Positions 1-7,828 are shown, numbered from the stretch's first letter. The stretch is 64,000 bases of DNA from Bacteroidota bacterium (GCA_027483445.1 JAIXUS010000018.1:186001-250000); one strand, 5' to 3'. The notes: generated by a model from the sequence alone, not told the origin. A program made the numbers and translations.

Positions 1-230
1 TTTCCTGGTGAAGCCTGAAGCGCAGAGCTTTCCCAAATAGCCCAATACACGAAAATTCCGGAAGTGAACATCCATGCAATGCCTCGTTGAGCGATATCGG
101 AACCCACATTCCCAACGATGAGGTAAATGAACAGGTTACTGAAGATGCTCATGATGGCTGCGTCGATCAAATCGGCCAAAGCCCTTTTCCAAAAGGCTGG
201 GTAGGTATTTCGCGGTGAGATTGAGCTCAT
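1..230 (-). CDS. RDD family membrane protein, N-terminal fragment (runs off the window)
   Basis: Translating the minus strand from ATG at 230 gives 76 residues with no stop, so the gene continues left of base 1. The fragment reads PAFWKRALADLIDA near the N-terminus, the Arg and Asp signature of the RDD family. Two hydrophobic segments follow (about residues 26-40 and 52-66), and then a WESS..QASPG motif matching the family's conserved SSxxQATxGK stretch. RDD proteins are small inner-membrane proteins with poorly known roles, some linked to ion transport. The only upstream neighbour is the divergent lipoprotein gene at 315. The family call is from motif recognition, and only the N-terminal part is visible. 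Confidence 0.75.
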   Translation of the reverse strand, partial: MSSISPRNTYPAFWKRALADLIDAAIMSIFSNLFIYLIVGNVGSDIAQRGIAWMFTSGIFVYWAIWESSALQASPG

Positions 231-314
231 GGGGCACGATTTTTCGTTGCCGGTTCGCAAACTTACGGTTTCAGCGTGAAATCGGTTTGTTGAATCTTCT
301 TAAGTTTAGCGGCG

Positions 315-1355
315 ATGAAAAAATACTTCTTTCTACTGCTTATTCCCTTTTTGGGCCTAAGTGCTTGCAGAACAACGGTGAGTTATTCGGGCTTACGTCC
401 GGCCGATATTACCCTGCCCAAGGATGTGCAATCGGTGGTGCTTGTGAACCGTTACAAGGCCGATCGGCAAAATCAGTGGATGAATGTGGTGGAAGGTATA
501 TTCACCGGTGAGATGCTGTTTGCCGACCGGCGTGGCGTTGAGCAAGCTTTGGCAGCACTGCAAAATCGGCTTCAAAGCGGGCCTAAGTACGGCGTTTCTA
601 TCGCATCAGAACAGCTTTTCGGAACAGGTACCGGAATTTTACCTCCGCCGCTTCCGGTAGGAGAGGTTCAGATGCTTTGCAACCGTTACAATGCACAGGT
701 TTTAATTGCCATTGAGGGTTTTGACTCCGATATTCAGGTGAGTACACAACCTCGTCAGCGGAAGCGGACGGTGAACGGTCAGCAAATCGTGGAGAATTTT
801 TTTGAGGCCAGGGAACTGGTACGCATCAATATGAGTTGGAGGCTTTATTTGGCCAGTACAGGAGCCGTATTCGACCAGCACACCTTGATGGCTCAAAGGG
901 CATTTTCTGCGAATGGAAATACGCCTGATTTAGCGCGCCGAGCCTTGTTGTTTCCTGTGGATGCCATTATGCAAACCGCTTTTCAGGGTGGCGACTCTTA
1001 TGGAATACGAGTTTCGCCGAGCTGGGTAAATTATGTACGCCAGATTTATGGGCGCGCGGGAGGATCTTCTCAGTTGAAGAAAGCCCGTCGGATGGCACGC
1101 CGGGGCGACTGGGAAAATGCAGCAGTTGTGTATGAGCGGCTTTCTAAATCGACCAGGCCTAAGGTTGCGAAGCGTGCAATGTATAACAGGGCGGTTGCTG
1201 CAGAGTTTTTAGGCGATCTGGATGGAGCCTTGAACTGGGCTCGCCGTTCTGCAGATGAGTACGGGCTTCGCCAGGCCGACCGATACATTTTCACCCTTCG
1301 CGCAAGGCTAAACGAGTTACAGCGTTTGGATCAGCAGATGGAAGAAGGGAAGTAG
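315..1355 (+). CDS. DUF6340-like lipoprotein with C-terminal TPR-like region
   Basis: 346 residues. The N-terminus is a lipoprotein signal peptide with lipobox LSAC (Cys18), so the protein is probably anchored in the outer membrane. Residues about 35-230 resemble the Bacteroidota DUF6340 family: a sequence about being unable to ignore nucleotides is absent, and instead there is a VVLVNRY strand, a MLCNRYNAQVLIAIE segment and an RINMSWRLY strand. Residues about 255-335 look like one or two tetratricopeptide-type helix pairs (GDWENAAVVYERL and LGDLDGALNWARRS). The function of the family is unknown. The gene stands alone, divergent from the RDD gene, and is followed by a short CTCTCC/GGAGAG hairpin at 1363-1377 that has no clear T-run. 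The lipoprotein call is firm; the DUF name is from memory of the family pattern. Confidence 0.7.
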   Translation: MKKYFFLLLIPFLGLSACRTTVSYSGLRPADITLPKDVQSVVLVNRYKADRQNQWMNVVEGIFTGEMLFADRRGVEQALAALQNRLQSGPKYGVSIASEQLFGTGTGILPPPLPVGEVQMLCNRYNAQVLIAIEGFDSDIQVSTQPRQRKRTVNGQQIVENFFEARELVRINMSWRLYLASTGAVFDQHTLMAQRAFSANGNTPDLARRALLFPVDAIMQTAFQGGDSYGIRVSPSWVNYVRQIYGRAGGSSQLKKARRMARRGDWENAAVVYERLSKSTRPKVAKRAMYNRAVAAEFLGDLDGALNWARRSADEYGLRQADRYIFTLRARLNELQRLDQQMEEGK

Positions 1356-1479
1356 AACCTCTCTCTCCGCGGGAGAGTTACGATACTTCAAGGGCAAACA
1401 GTAATTATTGATAAGTGAAGGCAGGAGGAACAACTATGTATCTATTTGCTGTAAGTAATCTCTTTAGCCATGTTTTTCA

Positions 1480-1487
1480 TAACTTTG
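1480..1487 (+). promoter_or_regulatory. -7 element (TAACTTTG) in front of the DUF433 gene
   Basis: TAACTTTG matches the Bacteroidetes -7 consensus TAnnTTTG and ends 7 bases before the ATG at 1495. No good TTG occurs at the expected -33 spacing. If the element is used, the transcript would start at or next to the start codon, giving a nearly leaderless mRNA. Confidence 0.35.
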
Positions 1488-1494
1488 ACTTGCT

Positions 1495-1734
1495 ATGGAA
1501 ATCAAAGAGTTAATTTGTATTGACGAGGAAATTCTTGGAGGTCAGCCCGTATTTAAGAACACAAGGGTTCCTATCGAGAGTTTATTTATGCATTTAGAGA
1601 AAGGAATTTCATTGGATGAATTTTTGGATGATTTTCCCAGCGTATCGAGAGATCAAGCAACAGCAATTCTGGCATTGGCAAAAAAACTCGTCACCTCTAA
1701 AAATATAGAAAAATTGTATGAAGCTGCTGCTTGA
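1495..1734 (+). CDS. DUF433 domain protein, probable antitoxin of a DUF433/DUF5615 pair
   Basis: 79 residues. The sequence has the DUF433 hallmarks: DEEILGGQPVFKNTRVPIESLF near the N-terminus (I.GGxPvixGTRipv in the family) followed by a helical GISLDEFLDDFPSVSRDQATAILALA stretch. DUF433 proteins have a winged-helix-like fold and are commonly encoded directly upstream of a DUF5615 (PIN-like) protein, an arrangement interpreted as a type II toxin-antitoxin module. Here the stop codon lies inside the downstream gene (17-base overlap, 1718-1734), so translation is probably coupled. The pair is A/T-richer than its neighbours, which fits an accessory module. The antitoxin role is inferred from gene order and family. 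Confidence 0.8.
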   Translation: MEIKELICIDEEILGGQPVFKNTRVPIESLFMHLEKGISLDEFLDDFPSVSRDQATAILALAKKLVTSKNIEKLYEAAA

Positions 1735-2038
1735 TGAAAATTTACCCAAAAAGCTCAAGCAAGATTTCAAAGAATTCGATGTTTACACAGTAAGGGATAA
1801 AGGTTGGAGTGGTAAGAAAAATGGAGAATTGATATCCTTGATGCTGGAGGAAAAATTTAGCGCTCTTTTAACTTTTGACAAGAATCTTCAGCATCAACAA
1901 AACTTCAAGAAATATCCATTGCCCATTTTGATTTTACATGCCGACGATAACTCCTATTTAACATTAAAAAGCTTGGTTCCAAGCATCAAAGAAGTGTTGA
2001 GTAATGATTTAAGGCAAGGACCTATTGAAATCAAATAG
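1718..2038 (+). CDS. DUF5615 family PIN-like protein, probable toxin
   Basis: 106 residues beginning MKLLLDENLPKKLKQDF, the conserved start of the DUF5615/Mut7-C-like PIN family, in which DEN supplies an acidic residue. A second acidic patch follows in VRDKGWSGKKNGELISLM, and a third in LLTFDKNLQHQQN, where families in this fold have TxDxdF. These match the PIN-like active-site pattern of a metal-dependent RNase. It overlaps the DUF433 gene by 17 bases in another frame. Toxin activity is inferred from the partner and fold; activity has rarely been shown for this family, so it could equally be an RNA-processing enzyme with its regulator. Confidence 0.8.
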   Translation: MKLLLDENLPKKLKQDFKEFDVYTVRDKGWSGKKNGELISLMLEEKFSALLTFDKNLQHQQNFKKYPLPILILHADDNSYLTLKSLVPSIKEVLSNDLRQGPIEIK

Positions 2039-2087
2039 GGCCTGCTGAAAAACATTTAATAGCTGCTTTTACAGAACCTTAAGCCCT

Positions 2088-2323
2088 CTTTTAATTGGAG
2101 CTGGTGTATGGTTTTTTAGGTCGTCTTTCTAAGGCTTATGCTCGTCTGAATCTTTGGAACTCAATATTTCATCAAGTCAGAAATACAGCATCTGCTTCGT
2201 TGCCTGCGGCTTTCAGTATTCAATACACAGCTTCGTGTTGTTGCCTTGCATTGGGTAGAGTTCTGACATTTCAAAATGCCCATGTTAGGAGTAAAAAATG
2301 CGTAAATCCATCCAATTGAAAAG
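2088..2323. repeat. Small inverted-repeat-bounded intergenic element (MITE-like), no gene
   Basis: The 296-base gap after the DUF5615 gene contains near-matching inverted ends, CTTTTAATTGGA at 2088-2099 and TCCAATTGAAAAG at 2311-2323. Inside is a second inverted pair, GTCAGAA at 2176-2182 and TTCTGAC at 2261-2267, enclosing a 92-base core with a GTATT/AATAC mini-hairpin. On the minus strand the core reads GTCAGAA, then CAA, CAAGGCA, CAA, AGC, TGAA and CT in order. A diverged copy of that pattern appears at 8660-8735. The open frame that crosses the core shows no recognisable protein. It looks like a non-autonomous dispersed element. Confidence 0.4.
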
Positions 2324-2334
2324 CAAACTGCCAA

Positions 2335-3057
2335 TCAGCGTTGTAAGCTTGGCAAAAGGTTAATCATTAATTCATCCGTAGCTTTTCTAACTAAGTATTT
2401 GAAAGTGCTGTAGTTGGTTTTTCTGGTAAGGCTGGCAAGTACATCACTTCGGTGACCGAAAATTTTATCCAATTGCTTGTTGTAGACTTCAGCATGCAGG
2501 CTAAAGTGCGTCTTGTTATCAAATGGTTTTGGGGTGATGACTTCGAAGCGATTTAGTAGAATGACGTAGTCGAATGTATGTTCTTCAATGCACTGCTTGA
2601 GGCTGGGTTGATGTCTTACCGGAAGAATTCTGCCAGAATAAAGCGATTTGTTAAAAGGATTGCTTAGGTCTGACGTTTTACTGCCTCCGTTTTTGGGTTT
2701 TGCTCCGATACTAAAGCTGTCGAACTGCGTAAATTCTTGAAGAGAGTCGGCCAGAAAGGCATACGTCTTTAGTGTGCGTATGTCAATAGCGGTAGCTTTC
2801 CCAAGCTTGGCCGTTAAAATGTCAAAGCTACTGGCCATGCAGTACTTCATCGCACTGTCGGCACTAACCTGATTGTGATTTAAAATTTGCTGAGCGAAAT
2901 TGTCGAAATGGATTTGTGACCCGGGCAGCGGTATGATTAGCACTTTGATGCCTGTTTGTTGGGCAAAGGTGTTGAGTGTAGTTAAAAGAGAAATAAAAAT
3001 CAGTACAGTTTGGGGCCTGTATTTCAAAAACTTTTTTATTTGTAATGGAGGTGGCAC
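2335..3057 (-). CDS. Secreted protein of unknown function
   Basis: 240 residues starting at a GTG codon (no in-frame ATG occurs before residue 90). A signal peptide is clear: basic residues, then VLIFISLLTTLNTFA followed by QQ, so it is exported to the periplasm or beyond. The mature part contains a VLIIPLPGSQIHFD strand and a later DYVILLNRFEVITP strand, a layout seen in Bacteroidota proteins related to the DUF6340 group, but the resemblance is too weak to name a family. It is monocistronic with its own promoter at 3085-3113. No motif suggests enzymatic activity. Confidence 0.6.
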   Translation of the reverse strand: MPPPLQIKKFLKYRPQTVLIFISLLTTLNTFAQQTGIKVLIIPLPGSQIHFDNFAQQILNHNQVSADSAMKYCMASSFDILTAKLGKATAIDIRTLKTYAFLADSLQEFTQFDSFSIGAKPKNGGSKTSDLSNPFNKSLYSGRILPVRHQPSLKQCIEEHTFDYVILLNRFEVITPKPFDNKTHFSLHAEVYNKQLDKIFGHRSDVLASLTRKTNYSTFKYLVRKATDELMINLLPSLQR

Positions 3058-3084
3058 TTTAATACTTTATTGTGAATCATTCCC

Positions 3085-3113
3085 GAAAGGTATATTTTTT
3101 GTTTAAAAATCAA
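3085..3113 (-). promoter_or_regulatory. Bacteroidetes-type promoter of the secreted protein gene
   Basis: On the minus strand TTG (3113-3111) is followed after 18 bases by TACCTTTC (3092-3085), one base off TAnnTTTG. It lies about 28 bases before the GTG start at 3057, which supports that start. Confidence 0.45.
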
Positions 3114-3370
3114 CTCGCAATATTCGTTGTTCTGATGTTTGACTTGGTCAATTCAGGTTAAATCATAAATGAGTTTTTGATACGTTGGACTCGACTCTTC
3201 ATGTGTCCTGTTCAATTGTTAGATAGATTTGTTAATTGGGGAGAATAATGGACAAAGCCCAGTCATTTACCAGAGACTACGGTAAACTGAGCGGCACATG
3301 ATTGCCTTTCTTGCAACGATGAATGAGCTACGTTATTTAGTTTGGCAGATTGATTAGATAGAGATAAGTG
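3114..3370. other. Intergenic region with no supported gene
   Basis: Between the promoter above and the terminator at 3371 there is A/T-rich sequence with stops in all frames. I see no RNA gene, repeat or promoter match here beyond the edges. Confidence 0.5.
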
Positions 3371-3410
3371 AAAAAAAACGGCTAAGTCAAAGTTATTTAA
3401 CTTAGCCGCT
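3371..3410 (-). terminator. Rho-independent terminator of the 96-residue secreted protein gene
   Basis: On the minus strand GCGGCTAAGT pairs with ACTTAGCCG across a 12-base loop and is followed by eight T residues (complement of 3371-3378). It lies 32 bases downstream of the stop at 3442. Confidence 0.8.
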
Positions 3411-3441
3411 TAATTCCGCAAAAAAACTACTTTGTTTTCAG

Positions 3442-3732
3442 TTAGTCTGCTGGAAGCGCAATTTTAACCCCTCCCTCAACTTTTGATTTTCCTCCATAAT
3501 GACTTCCTTTTACATAAGGAGCAACAGGTTTGCTTTCATTGTTTGATCTTGGAGCTGGTGGTGTTGCCTTGGGGTTAGAAAGCATCGGGTTAAGCCCAGA
3601 GTTATCATTCCTGGTGTTTACGGATTTACCGCTTTCACTTAGGACGTTAGGGCTTTTACCTCTACTTGAATTTGTTTGGGCGAGAGCTGAAATTGACAAG
3701 AAAGTTAAAAAGACAAGAGCGATTGTTTTCAT
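3442..3732 (-). CDS. Small secreted low-complexity protein of unknown function
   Basis: 96 residues. The first 18 form a clean signal peptide (MKTIALVFLTFLSISALA, then QT). The mature part is hydrophilic and rich in Ser, Asn, Pro and Gly, with no predicted fold or catalytic motif. It is probably an intrinsically disordered periplasmic or surface peptide. A strong terminator follows directly, which supports its being a real transcribed gene. No family is recognised. Confidence 0.6.
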   Translation of the reverse strand: MKTIALVFLTFLSISALAQTNSSRGKSPNVLSESGKSVNTRNDNSGLNPMLSNPKATPPAPRSNNESKPVAPYVKGSHYGGKSKVEGGVKIALPAD

Positions 3733-3917
3733 AATTATTTCTTTTTCCCAAAGTAAGATTGACAGAATTAAGTCGAGTTAAAATTGAGATTAAAAACCAA
3801 TTAATAAAGGAAAAATTTTGGCAATAGGCGCTTTTGGGAAAAAATTAGTTTCAATGATTGCCGGTTTATGGAATTAAATTATCTACCAATTCAAGTTTTC
3901 CAATAATCACTCATTGG
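3733..3917. other. Intergenic A/T-rich region upstream of the small secreted protein gene
   Basis: This part of the 341-base gap holds the 5' flank of the gene at 3732. I see no convincing promoter or RNA gene. The rest of the gap is the GC-rich element (3918-4016) and the terminator of the aldehyde dehydrogenase operon. Confidence 0.4.
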
Positions 3918-4016
3918 TACCGCCATGCGGCAGCGATTGGCGCGGAAAGCCCACAGAACGCGGAGCGCAGCGTAGCGGGCGAGGACTTGCAGCAGAAAGC
4001 GCGGTTTAGCCGCCCT
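3918..4016 (+). repeat. GC-rich structured intergenic element, probable divergent copy of the 8.8/60.4 kb family
   Basis: About 100 bases of sharply higher GC than the flanks, rich in GCGG/CCGC pairs. It shares, in the same order, the blocks CAGCGA, GGAAAGCCC, GGAGCG, CGGGCGA and AAAGCGCGG with the elements at 8814-8938 and 60384-60506, but lacks their GGCAGGCGCC tail. It lies just beyond the terminator of the aldehyde dehydrogenase operon. No coding potential is convincing. Confidence 0.4.
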
Positions 4017-4057
4017 GAAAATAAAAAGCGGTCAAATGAAAAACATCTGACCGCTTT
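4016..4057 (-). terminator. Rho-independent terminator of the deoC-aldehyde dehydrogenase operon
   Basis: AAAGCGGTCA (4025-4034) pairs perfectly with TGACCGCTTT (4048-4057). On the minus strand the hairpin runs into TTTTTATTTT. It sits 17 bases past the stop at 4074. Confidence 0.8.
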
Positions 4058-4073
4058 ATCTATGGGTTCGAAA

Positions 4074-5006
4074 TTAAATTCCGATGGGATGCCAGGTGGT
4101 TTTGGTTTCGCAGAAATCGAGGATGCGGTACGGCGATTGGGCATCGGGGCTGCTCCAGTTGGTTTGGCTCTCGGTGATGAGGCGCTTTACGTTGAGTGCA
4201 GCGAGTTCGCCGGCGGTTTTGATGTGTGCCGCATCGCTTGTGTGGAGGTAAAATGCATTGAGGTCCATGTGCCCGCCGATGTGTGGCAGTAGCTCTTTGA
4301 GGTTGCCGGTGAGCATGTTTACAACGCCGCCGGGTAAATCGGAGGTGCTGAGCACTTCGGCCAGGGTTACGGCACTGAGGGCGCGCGATTCGGAGGCGAG
4401 TACCACGCAGCTGTTGCCTCCGGCCAATACCGGCGCAATAACCGATACCAAACCGAGCAATGGCGATTCTTCGGGTGCCACAACTGCCACAACGCCGGTA
4501 GGCTCGAGGGCTGAGAAGTTGAAATGACTGCTGGCAACGGGGTTTACGCTTGAAAACACCTGCTGGTATTTGTCGGCCCAACCTGCATAGTAAATGAGTC
4601 TATCAACGGCCTGCTCGACCTCTGTGCGTGCCTGGGCCTCAGTCATTCCCATCCACTGCAGTTCCTCGCGGAATTGGGCTCCGCGGGTTTCGAGCATTTC
4701 GGCCATGCGGTAGAGAATTTGTCCGCGGATGAGGGCCGATTTAGAAGCCCATTTATGTGCGGCCTCACGTGCGACGGTCATGGCATTGCGGAAATCTTTG
4801 CGCGACGAAAGGCAAACATTGACCACATTTCCGTTGCTGAGCGTGATGGGGTAGTAGCGCCCCGACTCGGTGCGGGGAAAGGCGCCACCAATGTATATTT
4901 TGTATGTTTTCCAAACAGCAATGCGAGGCTCAGTAGCCTTGGCGCTTCCATTGCCATTGCTTACGATTTTGGGTTCTGTTGCGGGCGTTTTCGATTTTAC
5001 GGCCAT
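4074..5006 (-). CDS. Catalytically incomplete aldehyde dehydrogenase-like protein (ALDH16 C-terminal-domain type)
   Basis: 310 residues against about 490 for a normal aldehyde dehydrogenase. A 40-residue hydrophilic leader precedes YIGGAFPRTESGRYYP, and the cofactor-domain part runs to about residue 255 (GVVAVVAPEESPLLGLVSVIAPVLAGGNSCVVLASE, GGVVNMLTG). The catalytic domain is missing: there is no ELGGK glutamate and no GxxCxAGS cysteine. The protein ends KTTWHPIGI, an ending I associate with the second, inactive domain of ALDH16-type proteins. It lies 12 bases downstream of a full-length ALDH in one operon, so the two may form a complex in place of a fused two-domain ALDH16. It is not a frameshift remnant: the frame is clean and a terminator follows. 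A structural or oligomerisation role is inference. Confidence 0.8.
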   Translation of the reverse strand: MAVKSKTPATEPKIVSNGNGSAKATEPRIAVWKTYKIYIGGAFPRTESGRYYPITLSNGNVVNVCLSSRKDFRNAMTVAREAAHKWASKSALIRGQILYRMAEMLETRGAQFREELQWMGMTEAQARTEVEQAVDRLIYYAGWADKYQQVFSSVNPVASSHFNFSALEPTGVVAVVAPEESPLLGLVSVIAPVLAGGNSCVVLASESRALSAVTLAEVLSTSDLPGGVVNMLTGNLKELLPHIGGHMDLNAFYLHTSDAAHIKTAGELAALNVKRLITESQTNWSSPDAQSPYRILDFCETKTTWHPIGI

Positions 5007-5018
5007 GGCGATTTCTGT

Positions 5019-6509
5019 TTAGGCAAGTTTTAAATAGGGGAGAAGGCCGTGCAGACCTCCTTCGCGGCCGAAACCGCTCTCTTTGTAGCCTCCGAAAGGC
5101 GAAACAGGGTCGAACTTATTGTATGTGTTGGCCCAAACCACACCGGCTTTCATTTGGGTAGTGAGGGTAAAGATGCGTGAGCCTTTGTCGGTCCACACAC
5201 CTGCCGAGAGCCCGAACGGTGTATTGTTGGCTTTCTCGATTACTTCTTCAACGGTGCGGAAGGTTTGGATGGCGAGCACCGGACCGAAAATTTCCTCCTG
5301 CACGATGCGGTGGCTTTGCGAGGTGTGAAGGAACAAAGTAGGCTTGCAGAAATACCCTTTGGAAGGAATGCTGCAGGAGGGCTGGAACATCTCCGCCCCT
5401 TCGTTCACGCCAATTTTCAGGTATTCCTGAATTTTCTTGAGCTGCTCAGCCGAGTTGATGGCTCCCACATCGGTGTTTTTATCGAGTGGATCGCCAACCA
5501 CGAGGCTCTCCATGCGATCTTTGAGTTTGCGAATAACCTTGTTGGCCACGCTTTCCTGCACGAACAGTCGGGAGCCCGCGCAGCACACGTGACCCTGGTT
5601 GAAGAAGATACCATTTACCACACCTTCAACAGCCTGGTCGATGGCTGCATCCTCAAAAATGATGTTGGCGGCTTTTCCTCCCAATTCAAGCGTGAGTTTC
5701 TTGCCGGTTCCGGCGAGGGCTTTCTGGATGATTTTGCCCACTTCGGTAGAGCCGGTAAAGGCCACTTTGTCGATGTCGGGGTGGTTTACCAGGGCAGCGC
5801 CAGTGGCACCCGCGCCGGTTACGATATTCACCACTCCGGGAGGCAATCCGGCATCGTGGATAATCTCAGCCAGTTTTAATGCGGTGAGCGGGGTGGTTTC
5901 GGCGGGCTTCAGGACTACGGTATTTCCGGTGGCCAGGGCCGGAGCGATTTTCCAGGCCGCCATGAGCAGCGGGAAGTTCCAGGGTATGATTTGTCCGGCC
6001 ACGCCCAGCGGCTCCGGTTTACGACCGGGAAATGCATATTCGAGTTTATCGGCCCAGCCGGCGTAGTAAAAGAAGTGGTTGGCCGCAAGCGGAATGTCGA
6101 TGTCGCGGCTTTCGCGGATGGGCTTGCCGCCATCGAGGCTTTCTACCACGGCCAGCTCGCGCGCTCGTTCCTGAATGATGCGGGCAATGCGGAAAATGTA
6201 CTTGGCGCGTTCCTTAGCCGGCATTTTCGACCATACTTTTTCGTAGGCTGTGCGTGCTGCCTTTACGGCTTTGTCGACATCTTCGGCGCCGGCCATGGCC
6301 ACTTTGGAGAGCAATTGCTCATTGGCCGGACTGTGGGTTTCGAAGTATTGTCCTTTGGCCGGTTTCACCCATGCTCCGTTGATGTACAGGTCGTATTGCT
6401 TTTTGATGTTGGCAATGGAGGCTGACTCGGGTGCGGCCGCATATTTCAGTTTGGAGTTGAAATCGAGCGTGGGCTCTGCTTTCTGCTCTTTGGAATGTTT
6501 TTTCGACAT
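5019..6509 (-). CDS. Aldehyde dehydrogenase (NAD(P)-dependent), full length
   Basis: 496 residues, the normal family length. The motifs are in order: IPWNFPLLMAAWKIAPALATGN (about 175-195), FTGSTEVGK in the cofactor domain, LELGGK with general-base Glu275, and FFNQGHVCCAGSR with the nucleophile at about Cys309. EEIFGPVL and PFGGYKESGFGRE follow near the C-terminus. It oxidises an aldehyde to the acid in the cytosol. It is encoded 12 bases after deoC and 12 bases before the inactive ALDH-like gene, so acetaldehyde released by DeoC is a likely substrate (inference from context). It corresponds to the catalytic first domain of ALDH16-type proteins. Confidence 0.92.
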   Translation of the reverse strand: MSKKHSKEQKAEPTLDFNSKLKYAAAPESASIANIKKQYDLYINGAWVKPAKGQYFETHSPANEQLLSKVAMAGAEDVDKAVKAARTAYEKVWSKMPAKERAKYIFRIARIIQERARELAVVESLDGGKPIRESRDIDIPLAANHFFYYAGWADKLEYAFPGRKPEPLGVAGQIIPWNFPLLMAAWKIAPALATGNTVVLKPAETTPLTALKLAEIIHDAGLPPGVVNIVTGAGATGAALVNHPDIDKVAFTGSTEVGKIIQKALAGTGKKLTLELGGKAANIIFEDAAIDQAVEGVVNGIFFNQGHVCCAGSRLFVQESVANKVIRKLKDRMESLVVGDPLDKNTDVGAINSAEQLKKIQEYLKIGVNEGAEMFQPSCSIPSKGYFCKPTLFLHTSQSHRIVQEEIFGPVLAIQTFRTVEEVIEKANNTPFGLSAGVWTDKGSRIFTLTTQMKAGVVWANTYNKFDPVSPFGGYKESGFGREGGLHGLLPYLKLA

Positions 6510-6521
6510 GGCTTGAACCGG

Positions 6522-7433
6522 TTAGTCGTTGGAGAAGTAGTTGAGGCTTTGGTAAACGCCGGTTTGTTGCTTTACCAGTTGCATAAGGATGTCGTTGGCC
6601 AGTTTGGAGGCCCCGAAGCGGAACCAATCCGGGTTGAGCCATTCGGCACCGAGGGTTTCTTTCACCATCACGAGGTAGTGTAGGGCCAGTTTTGAGTTAG
6701 CAATGCCTCCGGCGGGTTTCATACCGATCATGATGCCGGTTTCGTAGTAGTAATCGCGGATGGCCTGCAGCATTACGAGGGTAACGGGCATTGTGGCTGC
6801 GGGCTGAATTTTCCCAGTGGAGGTTTTGATAAAGTCGGCACCTGCATAAATGGCCAGATCAGAAGCCCGGCGCACATTGTCGAGTGTGCTAAGTTCGCCT
6901 GTTTCGAGGATCACTTTCAGATGGGCCTTACCGCAGGCTTCTTTCACGGCGGCGATTTCGTCGAACACGAAATTGTATTCGCCCTGGAGGAATTTTCCGC
7001 GGGAGATGACCATGTCGATTTCGTCGGCTCCTTCTTCAACGGCGAAGCGGGTATCGTCGAGCTTCACCTTGAGTGGCGCGAGGCCGCTTGGGAAGGCAGT
7101 GGCTACGGCGGCTACTTTCACATTGCTGCCTTTGAGGGCTTTTCGTGCAGTGCGCACCAATGTTGGGTAAACGCAAACTGCCGCCACTTGAGGAATGCCG
7201 GGCAGAATATCGTGCGGATGCATGGCCTTGTAACAGAGCTGCTTCACCTTGCCTTCGGAGTCTTTGCCTTCGAGGGTGGTGAGGTCGATCATGCTCAGGG
7301 CCAGTTTGAGCATTTCGGTTTTAGTTTCATTTTTAATGCTGCGGGTTTGAAACCGTGCGCAGCGTTCTTCCACACCGATTTGATCGACAGGTGGAGAGAT
7401 TGAAGGATGATATAAGGTGCTCGTATGCGCCAT
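6522..7433 (-). CDS. deoC: Deoxyribose-phosphate aldolase
   Basis: 303 residues from ATG at 7433. DeoC cleaves 2-deoxyribose-5-phosphate to glyceraldehyde-3-phosphate and acetaldehyde in deoxynucleoside catabolism. Visible motifs are MIDLTTLEG (about 48-56), the TAFPSG loop, EIDMVI with Asp140, FIKTSTGK with the Schiff-base Lys203, and GMKPAGGI with the second conserved Lys. An in-frame extension to 7520 exists but would overlap the vanZ-like gene by 46 bases and adds sequence not seen in the family, so the internal start is preferred. It heads an operon with two aldehyde dehydrogenase genes, which fits disposal of acetaldehyde. Confidence 0.93.
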   Translation of the reverse strand: MAHTSTLYHPSISPPVDQIGVEERCARFQTRSIKNETKTEMLKLALSMIDLTTLEGKDSEGKVKQLCYKAMHPHDILPGIPQVAAVCVYPTLVRTARKALKGSNVKVAAVATAFPSGLAPLKVKLDDTRFAVEEGADEIDMVISRGKFLQGEYNFVFDEIAAVKEACGKAHLKVILETGELSTLDNVRRASDLAIYAGADFIKTSTGKIQPAATMPVTLVMLQAIRDYYYETGIMIGMKPAGGIANSKLALHYLVMVKETLGAEWLNPDWFRFGASKLANDILMQLVKQQTGVYQSLNYFSND

Positions 7434-7474
7434 AATCCTGGGATTGAAAGTCAAAAGTACAAAGAGATGCGGCT

Positions 7475-7828
7475 TTACCAATCCTTCATTCCATGGAACA
7501 AAGGCAAAGCCAGCAGACATCCAACAATGTTAAACACAAAATCAATCCAATCGGCGGCACGGTCGGTAAAGGCGCCTTGAAGCAGTTCAATGCAGCCTCC
7601 GTAGGCCATGCAGCCGATGGTAACTTTTTTAATCCATTGTTTTTGATTCGCATCGACGGCGAGCCAGAGCAGCCAAAGCAGGTTGAGCAAGCCAAACACC
7701 CCGAGGTGGGCGGCTTTATCGAAGTTTACAAGTTCAACCTTAGGCAAATCCTTGCCCGGCATCAGGGTGAGGATGCTCACCGTGATTGTCCAGAGCAACG
7801 CGGGAAACGGGCTCCGGAGAATGCGCAT
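7475..7828 (-). CDS. VanZ-like family membrane protein
   Basis: 117 residues with about four hydrophobic segments. The family motifs are FDKAAHLGVFGLL (about residues 35-48) and ELLQGAF..RAADWIDFVFNIVG (about 80-102). VanZ-like proteins are small inner-membrane proteins; one member raises teicoplanin resistance, but most have no known role. Its ATG overlaps the gcvH stop by one base (TGATG), so translation is coupled to gcvH. The pairing gcvH-vanZ near sprA is common in Bacteroidota genomes as I recall them. Function remains unknown. Confidence 0.85.
   Translation of the reverse strand: MRILRSPFPALLWTITVSILTLMPGKDLPKVELVNFDKAAHLGVFGLLNLLWLLWLAVDANQKQWIKKVTIGCMAYGGCIELLQGAFTDRAADWIDFVFNIVGCLLALPLFHGMKDW

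Noticed and set aside
1363-1377. CTCTCC/GGAGAG hairpin after the DUF6340-like gene
   Set aside because: Short stem with no T-run, so not called a terminator.
2095-2319. Open frame of 74 codons on the plus strand after the DUF5615 gene
   Set aside because: No recognisable protein sequence; it coincides with the inverted-repeat element, so it is treated as non-coding.
3858-4292. Open frames over the GC-rich element and the end of the inactive ALDH-like gene, both strands
   Set aside because: They overlap a terminator and the antisense of a clear aldehyde dehydrogenase-like gene, and the composition follows the repeat.
7434-7520. Longer deoC start
   Set aside because: The added 29 residues overlap the vanZ-like gene and have no counterpart in the family.
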